From Candidatus Bipolaricaulota bacterium (GTDB lineage Bacteria; Bipolaricaulota; Bipolaricaulia; UBA7950; UBA9294), in contig CP070725.1 in the NCBI GenBank assembly GCA_020350845.1, forward strand, positions 904,046 through 910,656: a stretch of 6,611 bases of DNA. Direction: 5' to 3'. Below are positions 1 to 5,679 of this stretch, in pieces. A program made the position numbers and the translations under genes. The notes below the pieces were generated by a model. That model ran no database searches. It was not told where the DNA came from and worked only from the letters and a program-made list of their open reading frames with translations. Every line of letters starts with the position of its first letter. Positions within the stretch are counted from its first letter, which is position 1.

Positions 1-6
1 AGGTGA
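1..6 (+). promoter_or_regulatory. Ribosome binding site of the ACT protein
   Basis: AGGTGA ends five bases before ATG 12. It decides the start in favour of ATG 12 over the in-frame GTG at base 3, which it overlaps. Confidence 0.6.
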
Positions 7-11
7 TTGCC

Positions 12-386
12 ATGATCGAGTTTCGTCTACGAGTGAGGGACAGGCCTGGAGCGCTCGTCAAGGTGGCCGAAGCCTTGGCGGGGGAAGGGATCAACCTCCT
101 TGCGATCGCAGGGCTGGTTGCCGGCCGAAGCGGAGCCAACCGCATCGTGACCGATGACCCTGCCAGGGCGAGGTCGGTACTCGAATGCCTGAGGATCCGT
201 TTCGAGGAGAAGGAAGCTCTCGTCGTCAGGGTGGCCGACGTTCCTGGTGAGCTAGCCAGCATCCTGCGTGAGCTGGAGAATCACCTAATCAACGTCGAGT
301 CAGTGTATCCGACCTCTGCCGGCGGACAGCTCATCCTCACGGTGGACAACACCGAGAAGGCCAGGCCGCTGTTGCCACTCGCCTGA
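12..386 (+). CDS. Tandem ACT domain protein (small-molecule sensing, probably amino acid)
   Basis: The 124-residue protein consists of two ACT domains and nothing else. The first spans about residues 2-60, with the typical strand then RDRPGALVKVAEAL and the turn GINLLAIAG. The second spans about 66-124, with VADVPGELASILREL, HLINVESVYP and a final strand QLILTVDN. ACT domains usually bind amino acids or similar small ligands at domain interfaces. With no catalytic domain, this protein presumably acts as a free-standing sensor or modulator in the cytoplasm; its partner is not visible. I chose ATG 12 because AGGTGA at 1-6 sits five bases before it. The GTG at base 3 would place the start inside that ribosome binding site. 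Any promoter lies outside the window. The gene converges on the deaminase at 577. The fold assignment is firm; the ligand is unknown. Confidence 0.88.
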   Translation: MIEFRLRVRDRPGALVKVAEALAGEGINLLAIAGLVAGRSGANRIVTDDPARARSVLECLRIRFEEKEALVVRVADVPGELASILRELENHLINVESVYPTSAGGQLILTVDNTEKARPLLPLA

Positions 387-464
387 TCCGGCCCGCCGTG
401 GGTCAGGGTCTCCCGGAAGGCTCCTCCCCATACGTTGAAGTGCGCTGCCCCGTCCACCGCGGCT

Positions 465-481
465 CTGTCATCGCGTGACAG
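465..481. terminator. Possible bidirectional hairpin between convergent genes
   Basis: CTGTCA (465-470) pairs with TGACAG (476-481) around the five-base loop TCGCG. It lies in the 190-base gap between the converging ACT and deaminase genes, where a shared terminator would be expected. The stem is only six pairs and no T-run follows on either strand, so this is a weak call. The rest of 387-576 shows nothing I can name. Confidence 0.3.
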
Positions 482-576
482 CCGGGGAACGAGGCCCGCA
501 CCCCGCCCCAGGTCCTGAAGCGCCGCTCACGCAGTGGTCGCGTCAGCGTCAACGGGGGCTTGCAGAAGGGCGGGCA

Positions 577-1026
577 CTAGATCCCCTCGTCTTCGAGCAC
601 GTCGACACGCCCGATGCGCCGGAGCCAATCGGCCACTGGCACGCGGCATTCCTGCATGATGGGGCCGACACGCTCGAGGTTCGCGAGTGAGAAGCGCTTC
701 TCCAACGCGATAGGAAACGCCGACCCGCCGTACACTACCTTCGGCACCTCCGCCTGGAGCATGGCGTTCTCGCACATCGGACAGGGCTCGAGCGAGGAGT
801 ACACGGTGCAATCGGGGAAGTTCCATACCCCGAGGGCTTCCCCTGCCTCCCGCAGGGCCACGATCTCGGCGTGCGCGGTGGGATCCTTGAGCTCGACGAC
901 TCGGTTCCCACTGCGTGCGATGATCTCGCCCTCGCGGACGATGACCGCTCCTACGGGGCACTCGCCGCGGGCGGCGGCCTCCTCGGCCTCCTTGAGTGCC
1001 TCGGCGACGAAGTCGATGTCGTCCAT
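577..1026 (-). CDS. Zinc-dependent nucleoside deaminase (CDA/TadA/guanine deaminase superfamily)
   Basis: This 149-residue protein has the cytidine/deoxycytidylate deaminase fold signature. PVGAVIV (24-30) is followed by DPTAHAE (48-54), with His52 as zinc ligand and Glu54 as proton shuttle. SSLEPCPMC (77-85) supplies Cys82 and Cys85 as the other zinc ligands. The enzyme should hydrolytically deaminate a base or nucleoside in the cytoplasm. Length and the PCPMC form fit both guanine deaminase (GuaD) and tRNA adenosine deaminase (TadA). The C-terminal half (GGSAFPIALEKRF onward) does not clearly resemble TadA, so I leave the substrate open. The ATG start at 1026 is preceded by a strong AGGGAGGTGG. 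The frame is open further upstream to 1446, but that part overlaps the divergent GNAT gene, is Arg/Ser-rich and lacks homology. Active-site residues all appear intact. Confidence 0.9.
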   Translation of the reverse strand: MDDIDFVAEALKEAEEAAARGECPVGAVIVREGEIIARSGNRVVELKDPTAHAEIVALREAGEALGVWNFPDCTVYSSLEPCPMCENAMLQAEVPKVVYGGSAFPIALEKRFSLANLERVGPIMQECRVPVADWLRRIGRVDVLEDEGI

Positions 1027-1066
1027 TCCACCTCCCTGGAACTGCCAGCTATCGAGGATCATGATC

Positions 1067-1095
1067 ACCGTACTGGCGAATCCCTGGCGAGCCAA
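1067..1095 (-). promoter_or_regulatory. Weak sigma70-like promoter for the deaminase gene
   Basis: On the minus strand TTGGCT (1095-1090) and TACGGT (1072-1067) are 17 bases apart, giving a leader of about 35 bases before ATG 1026. Matches are 4/6 and 3/6 to the consensus, so this could be chance. Confidence 0.22.
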
Positions 1096-1187
1096 GAGCA
1101 TGGGAACTGGCTGCCAGACTTCAGATGGGCGGGGTTGTGCTTCCGGACCCGTCGTCCACTCCCTGGTCTTCCCAGGAAGCCGCGGCA

Positions 1188-1193
1188 TACACT
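1188..1193 (+). promoter_or_regulatory. Possible -10 box for the GNAT gene
   Basis: TACACT about 58 bases before ATG 1251 resembles a -10 element, but there is no good -35 at 16-18 bases. A short inverted repeat, CCTGG (1162-1166) and CCAGG (1172-1176), sits where a -35 or operator would be. Tentative. Confidence 0.18.
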
Positions 1194-1250
1194 GCCACTC
1201 AGGTGGTCGGCCGTGCTGAGCCGAGCAGTGATCTCTCACGCCAGGGTCAA

Positions 1251-1724
1251 ATGAAACGCCTGTTGTATCGGATGCGACTGTGCAGCGATCCGAGCGAATC
1301 CTCGCTTCCTCGCTCGGTGGAGATCCGCGAGTACAGCGCGAGGAGGCATCACACGGGGATCCGCGAAGCGTTCGGGAAGGCCTTCGACCGGGCCGTTTGG
1401 ACCTCTGATTGGGACGGGTTTGACGAGTTCGATGAGCACGGCGCATTCGTCGCCGAGGACGCCGAGACCACGGAGATCGTCGGCTACGTACTGAGCTTCC
1501 GCCGCGACGACTTCGGCTACATCAGCGTCGTCGCCGTCGTGCCGGAGTATCAGCGCAGGGGCGTCGGGTTTGCGCTCGTCAGTGCGGCCATTCGCTATCT
1601 TCGAGGGCTCGGGCTGGAGACGATAAGGATCGACGCATATGTGGATTCCCCACCCGCCGTGAATCTGTACCTCAAGGTCGGCTTCCGGATCGAGAAGACC
1701 TTCGAAGACAAGATGGAGGACTGA
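1251..1724 (+). CDS. GNAT family N-acetyltransferase
   Basis: This 157-residue protein has the GCN5-related acetyltransferase core. A first strand lies near residues 23-28 (VEIREY). The central strand ISVVAVVPEY (91-100) runs into the acetyl-CoA pyrophosphate loop QRRGVG (101-106) and its helix FALVSAAIRYLRGLG. The C-terminal motif is NLYLKVGFRIEKTFEDKM (138-155), the usual 'LYxKxGF' acceptor-side strand. It should transfer an acetyl group from acetyl-CoA to an amine; the substrate cannot be told from the sequence. ATG 1251 has only a weak AGGG upstream. The GNAT homology begins around residue 22, so a somewhat shorter product, for example from ATG 1272, is possible. The frame is open back to 1125, but that stretch lacks homology and overlaps the divergent spacer. 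It is transcribed away from the deaminase; no functional link is apparent. Confidence 0.88.
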   Translation: MKRLLYRMRLCSDPSESSLPRSVEIREYSARRHHTGIREAFGKAFDRAVWTSDWDGFDEFDEHGAFVAEDAETTEIVGYVLSFRRDDFGYISVVAVVPEYQRRGVGFALVSAAIRYLRGLGLETIRIDAYVDSPPAVNLYLKVGFRIEKTFEDKMED

Positions 1725-1854
1725 CCAGCTTCGGATCGGATTGCCGCCGACGGCAGTCCGCCGGCTGAAAACACCACCACGAGGAAGGTGCAGGCGTGTT
1801 GCGCTTCCCAGCGCACCAGGCGAAAGGCAGGAAGCCACTAGGATCTGCCGACTC

Positions 1855-1872
1855 GCAGTAGTATACTGCTGC
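1855..1872. promoter_or_regulatory. Near-palindromic 18-base site overlapping a -10-like TATACT (candidate operator/promoter)
   Basis: The 9-base halves GCAGTAGTA and TACTGCTGC are inverted copies matching at eight of nine positions, centred between 1863 and 1864. The core AGTATACT is a perfect palindrome and contains TATACT (1862-1867), a good -10 hexamer. It lies 46 bases before the start of the secreted-protein gene at 1918, a normal leader length. No recognisable -35 lies 16-18 bases upstream, which would fit an activator-dependent or repressed promoter. This is inference from symmetry and position only. Confidence 0.4.
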
Positions 1873-1917
1873 ATCCTTGGCTAGGCGAACCAACTACATC
1901 TTTGCGAGGAGGCTGGG

Positions 1918-2157
1918 ATGAGGAGGATGCTCGCTTCTCTGCTGATGGTGGTGTTCCTGTTTGCCGCAACCGCGACCCTGGCCGTCTACGGGGGACCTGG
2001 CCCTGCCCCAAACTCGGGAGACGGCATTCCTGACGGCAGCGGCTTCGTCGTACCGCCGGGACCCGCAGGCGACGGGGATCCGATGGGACCCAATCCGGCG
2101 GCGGGCGACGGAATCCCGGACGGGAGCGACTTGCCCGCGCCGAACGGTCCGGCCTAG
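1918..2157 (+). CDS. Small secreted Gly/Pro/Asp-rich protein with internal GDGIPDGS repeat
   Basis: This 79-residue protein has a clear Sec signal peptide: MRRM, then a hydrophobic core at about residues 5-18 (LASLLMVVFLFAA), with cleavage possible after Ala19 or Ala22. The mature part of about 57 residues is disordered-looking and made of Gly, Pro, Asp, Asn and Ala. The octapeptide GDGIPDGS occurs at 34-41 and 63-70, and a degenerate GDGDPMGP lies at 51-58. The two octapeptides differ at five synonymous third positions and no amino acid, which argues for real, selected coding sequence. GAGGAGG about eight bases before ATG 1918 is a strong ribosome binding site. It appears to be a single-gene unit between the GNAT gene and a long non-coding stretch. 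I do not recognise the family. The Asp/Gly motif recalls calcium-binding loops, but no complete loop is present, so function is open. Confidence 0.72.
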   Translation: MRRMLASLLMVVFLFAATATLAVYGGPGPAPNSGDGIPDGSGFVVPPGPAGDGDPMGPNPAAGDGIPDGSDLPAPNGPA

Positions 2158-2161
2158 GACC

Positions 2162-2189
2162 TTCGCGACACACCGGGCACGGTCGCGGA
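2162..2189 (+). terminator. Hairpin just after the secreted-protein gene
   Basis: Starting five bases after the TAG stop at 2155-2157, TTCGCGAC (2162-2169) can pair with GTCGCGGA (2182-2189), with one G:T pair, around a 12-base loop. Its position fits a transcript end, but no T-run follows, so it may only stabilise the 3' end. Confidence 0.28.
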
Positions 2190-2530
2190 ATCGACTGAGC
2201 GGTGGTGCCACGGACTATCGAGATGCCTGCGAGCAGTGCCCTCGAGGCTGCCAGCGCTTCCTGACGGATCACGGGGAACTTCACGGTAGCTAGCCGGCAC
2301 GTCGTGCGTTGAGTCGGCCAGGCCCCATGGCCTGTCGTGGTCAGAGCCCCCGAGGTTCCTGACCCCGAAGTTGGACGAGGCGGGCGCATTGAATTCGCCT
2401 CGCGACCATGACCTCGGGAACAAACCCGGTGCAACACAGAAGAGACTACGTGCCGACTCTCGGCCGCCTCGCCCGGGCTCGATCTTCACTGGATGCACCG
2501 TTTGTTGACGCTTTCCTCCGGTCGTGTCGT

Positions 2531-2547
2531 TGCGTTACACTGACGCA
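2531..2547. promoter_or_regulatory. Inverted repeat around a -10-like TACACT upstream of the DUF4242-like gene
   Basis: TGCGT (2531-2535) and ACGCA (2543-2547) flank TACACT (2536-2541), which is 30 bases before ATG 2572. This is the right place for a -10 with an operator around it. No -35 at the correct spacing was found; TTGACG at 2505 is 25 bases away. Confidence 0.25.
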
Positions 2548-2556
2548 CAGATGGAG

Positions 2557-2568
2557 AAGGAGGTGATC
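2557..2568 (+). promoter_or_regulatory. Exceptionally complete Shine-Dalgarno sequence
   Basis: AAGGAGGTGATC is a 12-base match to the complement of the conserved 16S rRNA 3' tail (known from established rRNA sequence). GGAGG ends eight bases before ATG 2572. It fixes the start at 2572 rather than the GTG at 2524, and suggests efficient translation initiation. Confidence 0.75.
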
Positions 2569-2571
2569 GGA

Positions 2572-2826
2572 ATGCCTCGGTTCATTGCCGCACACAGCGT
2601 GGTTTTCAACGAGGACCAGCTGAAGGAGATGGCCGCCAAGCCCCTCCCAGAGGGCGTGTCATGGCTGCGGACCTACTGCAGTTACGACGATGGCAAGTGC
2701 TTCTGCGAGTGGGAAGCCCCGAGCAAGGAGGTGGTGGAGCAGGTCCTTCAGCAGGCCCAGGCGCCCTATGACGCCGTCTACGGCGTCCGCCTGTTCGATG
2801 TCCCCACGGCCTCGCTCGAGCCGTAG
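2572..2826 (+). CDS. DUF4242-like small alpha/beta protein
   Basis: This 84-residue protein starts MPRFIAAHSV and continues with a helix, FNEDQLKEMAAK. It then has the strand-turn-strand VSWLRTYCSYDDGKCFCEWEAPS (29-51), a second helix SKEVVEQVLQQAQ, and a last strand AVYGVRLFDV. This pattern matches the DUF4242 family as I recall it, whose members share 'GVxWLRSYxSxDxxKxFCxYEAPS'. They have a ferredoxin-like fold and include the Streptomyces nickel-binding protein SCO4226. Cytoplasmic location is expected, since there is no signal peptide. Three cysteines (36, 43, 45) and His8 could bind metal, but that is inference. The start is fixed by the very strong ribosome binding site at 2557. A methyltransferase gene follows about 92 bases later on the same strand and may share its transcript. 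Confidence 0.85.
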   Translation: MPRFIAAHSVVFNEDQLKEMAAKPLPEGVSWLRTYCSYDDGKCFCEWEAPSKEVVEQVLQQAQAPYDAVYGVRLFDVPTASLEP

Positions 2827-2918
2827 CGGCCGGCAAGGCCGTGTCACGGCGTTCCGGACAGGACGGCAGCCGCCCGACTGCCATGCCGTCACCATCCACG
2901 CCGATCGGTGAGACTCCC

Positions 2919-3448
2919 GTGCGTGAAACAGGGTCCGCACGCCGCGGAGCCCAGTGGATCGCACTGTACACCGTCTACAGCGTCGCGATGGTCGCGCAGG
3001 TGTGCCTTCTGTTCCTTCTACCCACCGGCCTCATCCGATGGCTGGCGCACATCGGATGGGGCTGTTTGCCGTTTCCGCACTCCTCGGCTGGCTCCGCATT
3101 GTCGTCTTCCGCCGGCACGGACGAGTCGCCAAGGGCAGGATCTACATGCACACCACGGAGCTTGTCACGAGCGGGCTCTTCTCCGTCGTCAGGCACCCGC
3201 AGTTTCTCGCTTCGGACGTCCTCGCAGTGGCGGTGATGTGCATCACGCAGCACTGGAGCGTCCTTCTCGCCGGGGCGCTCGGCATCTCCGCCAACCACCT
3301 GACGATGCTCAAGGCCGATCGGGATCTGGTCGTGAAGTTCGGCCAGCCGTACCGCGACTACATGGACCGCATTCCGCGCTGGAATCTGCTCGTCGGGCTG
3401 TGGCGGCGGTCTCGGCACGGGCGAACCCGAGGGTCTCCCGATGAGTGA
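2919..3448 (+). CDS. Isoprenylcysteine carboxylmethyltransferase (ICMT/PEMT)-like membrane methyltransferase, frameshifted
   Basis: Two overlapping frames together give one protein of about 176 residues. The first frame, from GTG 2919 (GGTGAG six bases upstream), encodes a membrane helix (IALYTVYSVAMVAQVCLLFLL) ending in WLAHIGWG. The second frame continues with LFAVSALLGWLRIVVF and the family hallmark SGLFSVVRHPQFLA. It then has another membrane stretch and the C-terminal signature of Asp, KFGQPYRDYMDRIPRW. These are the SAM-binding features of ICMT/PEMT-type methyltransferases. Substrates in bacteria are diverse (lipid, thiol or isoprenoid-like). One extra G in the run 3058-3061 would join the frames exactly at GWG/LFA. 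So the gene is either disrupted or carries a sequencing/assembly error. The uninterrupted second frame alone (from 2954) would lack the first helix and start with an Arg-rich, unlikely segment. ATG 2883 is an alternative start without a ribosome binding site. Confidence 0.75.
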
Positions 3449-3664
3449 TCTCGGTGCCGGCCGGGAGAAGCGGAATCCGGGTTGCGGTCGAGGACGGAAT
3501 CGGCGTAGCCCTAGGTCGAATCGGCGCAGGCGTGGACGTTGGGGTCGGCGTCACGATCGGGCTCCTCTTCGTCCGGCGACCGGGTTCTCCACCGTGAGGT
3601 GAGTCGCGCACCGTCCGCCCTATCGAGCGTCAAGCCAGGAGCATCGCCGCCCGGGCGCCGTCTC
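3449..3664. other. Low-complexity intergenic stretch between convergent genes
   Basis: About 216 bases separate the methyltransferase from the hydrolase gene facing it. 3475-3580 has a loose six-base periodicity (GGCGTN-like units). It gives Val/Gly-rich, Arg-rich or Thr/Pro-rich peptides depending on frame and strand. No clear terminator is visible. Two short plus-strand frames overlap the methyltransferase stop (3441-3602 Arg-rich, 3445-3597 Val/Gly-rich); neither is supported enough to call. Confidence 0.45.
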
Positions 3665-4453
3665 TCACCGATCCAGTATGAACTCCTCTCCGCGCGTCTC
3701 GGCCACGATGATGACCGAATCGACGCCGTAATCCGCCAGCAGGTCTGCGTACTCGTGGCACCGGAACGCCTCCCCCTCCCGATTCATCGGGAAGATGTAC
3801 GACACGTCGAACAGCTCGGCCATCAGCAACGCCTGCAGGAAGTACTGATGGTTCTCGAATGGATGGCCGATGAGGAACGCGAGATCGATGTGCTCGGTGA
3901 TCGTGCGCAGGAACGCGAAGTCGTCCTCGTATTCCGCTTTGTAGTCGCCGTTGTGGTAGACGATGAGATCGTCCATGGTCACGAGGTAGGCAACCTCGGA
4001 CACGTTGCTGTGATGGGAGTAGATGGTGTAGACCTCCATCCCTCCCACGCTCGCCGTTTCTCGCCACTCGTCGAGGTAGTGGTGTCCCGGATCCTCTCCC
4101 GCGGACCATCCGAAGAAATACGTGATCTCCTCGAGTCTCGGCTCCCACGTGAGGATCACAGGATCGTAGTGATCGAGGTGCGAGTGCGTGACAAACACGT
4201 AGACCTCAAAGCCCATCAGCTCGGCGGGAGTCACATAGCCGCTCGACAGGTTCCGGTCACTCCCGGGAGGAGGGGAGGGATCGGTCCCCTCCTGGTAGTC
4301 GAAGATGAGCATCCGGGTCCCGACCGTCACCACCCAGCCGTTCGCACCGAGGTAGCGGACAGAGATCTCCTGGAGATCCTGGGAGTCCTCCGCGAATGCC
4401 GTCAGGCCAGAGATGGCACACAGGAAGGCCAGCACGCAAATCCCTCTCGACAC
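3665..4453 (-). CDS. Secreted metallo-beta-lactamase-fold hydrolase
   Basis: This 262-residue protein begins with a Sec signal peptide (core ICVLAFLCAISGLTAF, AFA cleavage site after Ala21), so it should act outside the cytoplasm. The MBL fold follows: ISVRYLGANGWVV (30-42), a buried strand MLIFDY, then the zinc motif THSHLDH with His90, His92, Asp94 and His95. Further candidate ligands are His147/His148 and Asp170 in VYHNGD. It resembles UlaG-like or general MBL-fold hydrolases, whose substrates are broad. The usual late histidine appears to be replaced, since FPMNREG (221-227) has Asn where relatives typically have PMH. This may reduce or change metal binding; His233 is close by. The GTG start at 4453 is preceded by GGGAGGGGAG. 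The frame runs on to 4621, but that part overlaps the upstream gene and lacks homology. It lies 46 bases behind the winged-helix gene, probably in one operon. Confidence 0.85.
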   Translation of the reverse strand: MSRGICVLAFLCAISGLTAFAEDSQDLQEISVRYLGANGWVVTVGTRMLIFDYQEGTDPSPPPGSDRNLSSGYVTPAELMGFEVYVFVTHSHLDHYDPVILTWEPRLEEITYFFGWSAGEDPGHHYLDEWRETASVGGMEVYTIYSHHSNVSEVAYLVTMDDLIVYHNGDYKAEYEDDFAFLRTITEHIDLAFLIGHPFENHQYFLQALLMAELFDVSYIFPMNREGEAFRCHEYADLLADYGVDSVIIVAETRGEEFILDR

Positions 4454-4499
4454 GTCGCTCCCCTCCCTCAGTCCGATCCCGCTGCCCGCGCGGCCTCCC

Positions 4500-5486
4500 C
4501 TAGCGGCGCCTCGACGTCGCCTCGAAGCGTTGCTCGAGCTCCTCACAGCGTTCGTTGATCGCGTCAGCAATCCCCTTGAGCTCTTCGACTTCTCCTCCGG
4601 GGAGACACGGCCAGCGGGCAAGAAAGCGCTCCTCTACCTCGTCTTCGTCCCGGTCGGCGGCTTCGATCCCCTGGTCGGTGAGATCACAGTCGGCTCCGAC
4701 GCCGTCGATCCACCCTCGCTTTCTGAGCTCTTCCAGCGCCGCGCGGCAGTCCTCCTCGGGATTCGCAAGGGGGGCGTACCGCTCGGCCACCTTTGCCAGA
4801 TCTGCGCATGACTGCATTCTCCCGCGATGGGGTCTGCGTGCCGTGAACCACAGTTCGTGTCGAGCGAACCATGCCAGCGGCCCGATACCGCGATCCTCGC
4901 GAACCTGCTGCTCGGCGTCCTCGTGGGCGGCAATCATCGTCCAAGCGAGCTGCCAGTGATGCCACCGCTTGGGCGGGTCGTAGTCGGGCTGCAGTCCTCT
5001 CAGACGATGCTCGAAGATCGGACTCGGACTCCCTTGTACGCTCTCCGTAAGCGCCTCCAGGATGCGCCGGTCGTAGGCGAGCAACCTTCCGACTTGGTCC
5101 TCGGTGATGACTCCCAGATCGAGTCGATCGATCGAGGCACCGACGCGCTCCGTGAGAGCACGCATGGTCCTTTCTCCCTGCGCGGTCAAGGCGTACTTCC
5201 CTTTGCGCAGCCCGGTGAGGGCGCCGGCCGTGACGAGCGCATCCAGCTGTCGTTCGACGGCCCTCACGGTGGAGAACGGGAAGCGCACCAGGTAGTCGCG
5301 TGCTCTGATCTCCTTCGGATCGAAGCAGCTTGCCGCGCGAGCGAACACCTGACGGACAGAGGGGTCGATGTCCAGCCGAGCCTCGGGGGGAATCGGCTCT
5401 TGGGGATGAAGCTTGACTCCCGTGAGCACCAGCTTGGTCTCCGCCTTCTGGACACTCACCCACGCCTGCCGAAGCCTCTCGTCCAC
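4500..5486 (-). CDS. Putative DNA-binding protein with two winged-helix-like segments
   Basis: I do not recognise a named family for this 328-residue protein. Residues about 55-112 look like a MarR-type winged helix: helices around DYLVRFPFSTVRAVERQLDA and LVTAGALTGL, then the wing KGKYALTAQGE. A second similar unit at about 245-280 has CRAALEELRKRGWIDGV and the wing ADCDLTDQGIEAAD. Between them (135-220) is a helical, Trp/His-rich segment (RWHHWQLAWTMIAAHED) that could be a ligand or dimer domain. The C-terminus (295-328) is a charged helix. There is no signal peptide, so it should be cytoplasmic. The GTG start at 5486 has GGAGG seven bases upstream. The frame stays open to 5666, but that part is Arg-rich and unlikely. 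It precedes the secreted hydrolase and diverges from the flavoprotein, a common arrangement for a local transcriptional regulator; regulation of either is inference. Confidence 0.78.
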   Translation of the reverse strand: MDERLRQAWVSVQKAETKLVLTGVKLHPQEPIPPEARLDIDPSVRQVFARAASCFDPKEIRARDYLVRFPFSTVRAVERQLDALVTAGALTGLRKGKYALTAQGERTMRALTERVGASIDRLDLGVITEDQVGRLLAYDRRILEALTESVQGSPSPIFEHRLRGLQPDYDPPKRWHHWQLAWTMIAAHEDAEQQVREDRGIGPLAWFARHELWFTARRPHRGRMQSCADLAKVAERYAPLANPEEDCRAALEELRKRGWIDGVGADCDLTDQGIEAADRDEDEVEERFLARWPCLPGGEVEELKGIADAINERCEELEQRFEATSRRR

Positions 5487-5679
5487 TCTTCTCCCTCCAG
5501 CCGGTCGTCGGCCCAATGACGATCGCTCACCCCTCGACTCGGCACGACAGGCGACCCGTCGAGTCTCGGGCGATGTCTTGCGAGGATTGGGAACTTGAGG
5601 CCACGCCTTTCGGCCACGGGTAGCACCTACATCCTGCCGCGAACGCCCTTGAATCGCAACCGACAACTGCCGCTTGCCT

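Larger units (their letters stand above)
2158..2571. other. 414-base stretch without a convincing gene
   Basis: No reading frame here has a start with a ribosome binding site plus a protein-like composition. A 114-codon minus-strand frame (2498-2154) is Ser/Arg/Gly-rich and unrecognisable. The stretch does contain three inverted repeats: 2162-2189, a tight stem CAGGCC/GGCCTG with loop CCAT at 2319-2334, and CGAGGCG/CGCCTCG with a 13-base loop at 2376-2402. It also holds a short inverted repeat at 2531-2547 near the next gene. It may be spacer, a decayed gene, or hold a structured RNA; I cannot tell. Confidence 0.5.

Noticed and set aside
614..1254. Two plus-strand frames opposite the deaminase gene and its upstream spacer
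   Set aside because: Their composition follows from antisense of the deaminase, whose HAE and PCPMC motifs are unambiguous.
1742..1755. Hairpin TGCCG/CGGCA after the GNAT gene as a terminator
   Set aside because: Only five pairs with a four-base loop and no T-run; such stems are expected by chance at this GC content.
1838..2437. Minus-strand frame of 199 codons across the secreted-protein gene
   Set aside because: It is Arg/Ser/Pro-rich with no recognisable motif. The plus strand has a signal peptide, ribosome binding site and synonymous repeat divergence.
2154..2498. Minus-strand frame of 114 codons in the long gap
   Set aside because: No ribosome binding site of note and no recognisable domain; the residue mix is typical of random GC-rich DNA.
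2505..2541. TTGACG and TACACT as a promoter pair for the DUF4242-like gene
   Set aside because: The spacing is 25 bases, far outside the 16-18 usable by sigma70-type polymerase.
3441..3602. Arg-rich 53-codon frame starting at an ATG overlapping the methyltransferase end
   Set aside because: Its composition is dominated by CGN codons from the same low-complexity DNA, and it has no recognisable features.
3309..3611. Minus-strand frame with a Thr/Pro-rich TPTPTSTPAP stretch
   Set aside because: Half of it is antisense to the methyltransferase, and the Thr/Pro run is a product of the six-base DNA periodicity.
3539..4558. Plus-strand open frame of 339 codons opposite the hydrolase gene
   Set aside because: It is the antisense shadow of the MBL-fold gene. 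It is rich in His/Arg/Val without domain motifs, and the minus strand has the signal peptide and zinc motif.
4827..5519. Plus-strand open frame of 230 codons opposite the winged-helix gene
   Set aside because: It is antisense to a better-supported gene with a strong ribosome binding site, and no family features were seen.
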